Source of the DNA: Trichuris trichiura
Taxonomy: Eukaryota > Nematoda > Enoplea > Trichinellida > Trichuridae
NCBI GenBank assembly: GCA_037903355.1
Contig: JBAJFE010000039.1
Coordinates: 620,001 to 684,000 of the forward strand
Direction: 5' to 3'
DNA length: 64,000 bases
Shown piece after piece: positions 61,236-64,000 of this stretch (its first letter is position 1; each line of letters starts with the position of its first letter). The notes under the pieces were generated by a model. That model made no database searches. It was given only the letters and a program-made list of their open reading frames with translations, and was not told the origin of the DNA. A program made the translations under genes and the position numbers.

Positions 61236-63150
61236 ACCCGAACGTGCTGTAAATGAACAGGATGTCGGAGTTTTTCTTTGGTTGAAGCAGAGAACAACAC
61301 CCGCAAAAAAATTCTGTACCGTAAATTAATTGCGTAAGTTTTGAGCTTAAGAAGTCTAAACTGCCTTAGCCGAGTTAAGTGTTTTTAGTAATAAAATATC
61401 AAAAATGAGAAAATAGGAAGAATGCTGCCGCGGGTGGCTATATCCCGTCAAAAAATGTTACAAGATCCCCTTTAGAACTTTCTTTGTCCCACCATAATTA
61501 GCAGATTATTTCTTGACTTTCCAGTGGCGGCTAGAAAGAATGAGTGGATGAGACAAAGAATTGAAAGCTTCCGAAAACAACTTCGATGGTACGTAAAACT
61601 CTTGAACCATTTGTCGTAAAGTCTCACCTATTTCATCGTATTTTCGTTTGCCTTGCATCTGCGTGCATGCCTTCAGTTTGCGAATGATTTTACCAATTAA
61701 GCGTAAAGTTGGCAACGAAAATCAGAAAAATACTACAGTATTTTAACTTTCCTCCTGGTAGGTTTTGACGTCACCTCTGCCATCGCAAGGTATCATATTC
61801 GGTTTACTTAAGGAAATCAGAAACTGATTTTTGCTACGGAAGAGCTAAGTAACCCGAAATCCAGCAAGTAAAAGTCGATGAGCTCATATCACATTTTCAA
61901 TACTTGTACAGCGCTCCAACGGAAGAATGGATTATTCATCAATCTTGCAGCACATTTTCTGATGATCTATCGGTACTATTTTTCTTTCTCTGTTGGCGGT
62001 CAAAAGCTTGATTTCAAATAAGAACCGACAGCTGGTTTACATTTTCGCAGAGCGTCCACAATGCTTCGTTAGCTTTGGTAATCTTACGCAATAACGGAGC
62101 GCTATATGCTAAGGAATCAACACGTCACTGGCGTACGAAATGATATATTGGGTTTTAAATTCCATCTTCATGTTAACTAACATGTATTGACGTACTTAAA
62201 TTGATTAGCTTGCATTAAATCATTGTAACCCGTATTACGACAGTGTATAAATTCCGGAAAGGAAGTAAATAAAACAGTCTGGAGTTGTCCGAACTTTAGG
62301 TGCATTCGGTATCGTCTCTCCTTATTTTGTTATTTGCTTGACGCGATACAACAGCAGCATCATGGGTAGGTTTATCTGCTTATATTATGTAATGTGATCT
62401 TTAGTATACGAGTAGGTAAAGATAAATTCGGAAATTGAGTGGTCAGTTATTATTAGTGACATAATGCGGACGCGAACATGCCATTTCGTGTTGCAATAAG
62501 GAAGCTTTCCGTTAACCAAGAAAGGTTCGTCCACAGATAAGCTTCTTTCGTATAGCAGACAATCGATTGCTAGCACGTAATGAATGACCATTCTTTAGTG
62601 CATCTGAACTTTCGCTCGATGTTCTCGTTTGCATTCTAACTTTTGGGACTTTTGCCAAGTGACATACAATTCCGTGAAAGTTAATAATGCATTACACAGT
62701 TCAAAGCTGTTTTGTACGAGAATATTTTGAGCGTGAGCAAGGTACTGTAACGAGAAGAATGAGCGCCAAACAGTCTCGCAGGCGACACCGTTTATTGACA
62801 ACTGATCTCACAAAGAAACCGATATACACGAGCCACTGGTGAGTATGCGAGCATCCGTTAAGACTAAAAGAACAAGAACTTCTATCCTTCTGGAGCTCTC
62901 CTTTGTATGCCCTCAACATTTATGTCACATGAACCTACCTACCATTTGCACTTCTACAGTCAGCGAATTTCTCGGACATCTCTTTCTTCACAACATTATG
63001 TGGGATGATAACTTGCTTTACCGGAACATTGATGTACATACGATGAAACTTTTGCTACGTAATTAATCATTTCAATTTTCTTTCAATGACTAGACCTTTG
63101 CAAGATCTATTTCCCATCGTTTTTAGCCGCTAATAATTTAAGTATTGATT
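61236..63150. other. Intergenic region, possibly with upstream exons of the hydroxylase
   Basis: A 69-codon minus-strand frame (61506-61715, no ATG start) and frames near 62.4-63.1 kb are open but unassigned. The region upstream of 63151 could hold the regulatory-domain exons of the hydroxylase; I could not identify them. Confidence 0.35.
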
Positions 63151-63377
63151 ATGGATGTTCCTTTAGCACAGTTGCAGCCATTTCCAGCGAAAAGACAAGA
63201 CTTGGATTACACTGCTAAGAGAGTATTGCTTTATGGAAAAGACCTTGACGCTGATCATCCAGTAAGTTCACTCTGCCTCAGGTTAAAATTGTGCGTTCTC
63301 TCGCCATAGGGATTCAAAGACGAAAACTATAGAAAACGAAGAGTGGAGATCAGCCAGCTTTCCGAACAGTTCACCTG
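63151..63377 (+). CDS. Aromatic amino acid hydroxylase, first catalytic-domain exons (partial)
   Basis: Two exons (63151-63261, 63310-63377) encode [16 protein letters not shown], then [16 protein letters not shown] and [14 protein letters not shown]. This is the entry to the catalytic domain of the biopterin-dependent hydroxylases; phenylalanine and tryptophan hydroxylases have FP...DLD...YG-ELDADHPGFKD-VYR-RR here. The iron-binding and substrate residues lie in exons beyond the window; the exon after the donor at 63378 is not visible in the last 620 bp. An in-frame stop precedes the ATG at 63151. Either this is the true start, giving a protein without an N-terminal ACT regulatory domain, or the exon is internal and begins at the AAG near 63141. 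Phe, Tyr and Trp hydroxylase cannot be told apart from this fragment. Confidence 0.8.
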
Positions 63378-64000
63378 GTAGGGAAACTTTCAGTTATTTA
63401 AATGCAGTAGTCGCTTCAACACTGCTCATTGCACGTAATGTGTACGCATTTTGTAAGATCGGTCGGCAGTATTGAATAGTAGTTTAGATGCTCTAAGTTT
63501 TTTGCGGTGTTTCAACCCGTTGGTTGATTAACGTTTATTGCAAAAACTTCTGTAAATAACAAAAATAACGACTTGTAGTTATGATAGTCTGCGGTTCCGT
63601 AAAGGAAAACTATGTGTTCAGCATATTTATACTATTACGGCCGCGACTGAGACAATACTCAGGTTCCTTGTAACCTGCGAATGAGAGATAGGATGACGGT
63701 GGTTGATGTGTTACAAGTTGTTGTATGACGTCCGGTTAAAGGCTTAATAAATATAGTTATAACTGAAACCGTTTTTTCATTTTAAAAAATTGCGCACTAT
63801 CATTATGGGCATGGATAGCACTGGTAATGAAAGGGGAAACATTTCTTGAATGCCCAGCAAATCGCAAAATTCAAATCCTCTAGTCGTGAGCATTCTGGCT
63901 AATGGATTAACTTTTATGGCTACAAAAATTTAATCGTGGCAACCTGTAACTGGAAAAACTATTTTTGTCAAACTTGCTTTTGATATAGCTTATATTCCTC
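63378..64000 (+). other. Intron of the hydroxylase gene running off the window
   Basis: It begins with a GTAGGG donor. No segment encoding the next expected block (a short IPRVEY-like strand, then a TW-G helix) was found before the window ends. Confidence 0.5.

Noticed and set aside
62839..63066. Candidate ACT-domain exon upstream of the hydroxylase (TRTSILLEL, SEFLGHLF)
   Set aside because: The similarity to hydroxylase regulatory domains is too weak, and the frame could not be spliced in phase to 63151.

Overview
This is a eukaryotic nuclear window, and the evidence points to a nematode. It carries two tandem transthyretin-like (TTL) genes, a family essentially confined to nematodes. Its introns are mostly 46-65 bp. 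A dispersed repeat contains TTAGGC units, the nematode telomere motif. Two genes have a pyrimidine-rich tract plus AG only 7-10 bases before the ATG, as expected for spliced-leader trans-splicing. An intact Ty1/copia element and a YY1-type zinc-finger gene with a REPO-like motif argue against a close Caenorhabditis relative and would suit a basal (clade I / Dorylaimia) nematode. That placement is inference. Almost all real genes are split into short exons, so I assembled the models by joining splice sites in phase against remembered family architecture.

Layout. 1-5.3 kb: no gene recognised, one foldback element. 5.3-7.6 kb (-): SPARC/osteonectin. 7.6-13.6 kb: no gene recognised, one compound foldback element. 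13.6-22.6 kb (+): akirin, then INTS4 with a 4.7 kb intron. 22.7-23.6 kb (-): an unrecognised coiled-coil gene, convergent with INTS4. 24.9-26.9 kb (+): SMG9, with a tiny predicted antisense gene over its 3' end. 28.1-32.5 kb (-): a complete young copia retrotransposon (identical 146-bp LTRs, 5-bp target duplication, 1333-codon Gag-Pol). 33.0-35.3 kb (+): the ER chaperone BiP with two ER-stress-element-like sites. 37.5 kb (+): KGD4/MRPS36. 38.1-38.7 kb (+): a secreted two-domain cysteine-rich (chitin-binding-like) protein. 39.0-44.1 kb (-): MED14 in 17 exons. 45.3 kb (+): ADO. 46.3-46.7 kb (-): ribosomal protein eL14, divergent from the YY1-like gene at 46.9-47.7 kb (+). 47.8-48.5, 51.4-51.6 and 61.1-61.2 kb: TTAGGC-containing repeats. 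49.6 kb: a third foldback element. 53.2-54.1 kb (-): a two-exon Pmp3/UPF0057 membrane peptide. 55.5-56.8 kb (+): PCMT. 57.3-58.8 kb (+): two TTL genes. 60.6 kb: a microRNA-like hairpin. 63.2 kb to the right edge (+): the start of an aromatic amino acid hydroxylase.

Most genes are ordinary housekeeping functions: transcription (akirin, INTS4, MED14, YY1), mRNA surveillance (SMG9), ER folding (BiP), mitochondrial 2-oxoglutarate dehydrogenase (KGD4), thiol oxidation (ADO), translation (eL14) and protein repair (PCMT). They do not form one pathway. The unusual material is the foldback family with 12-14 bp flanking duplications, the telomere-motif repeat, three GC-AG introns, the fresh copia insertion just upstream of the BiP promoter, and the small-RNA-like hairpin.
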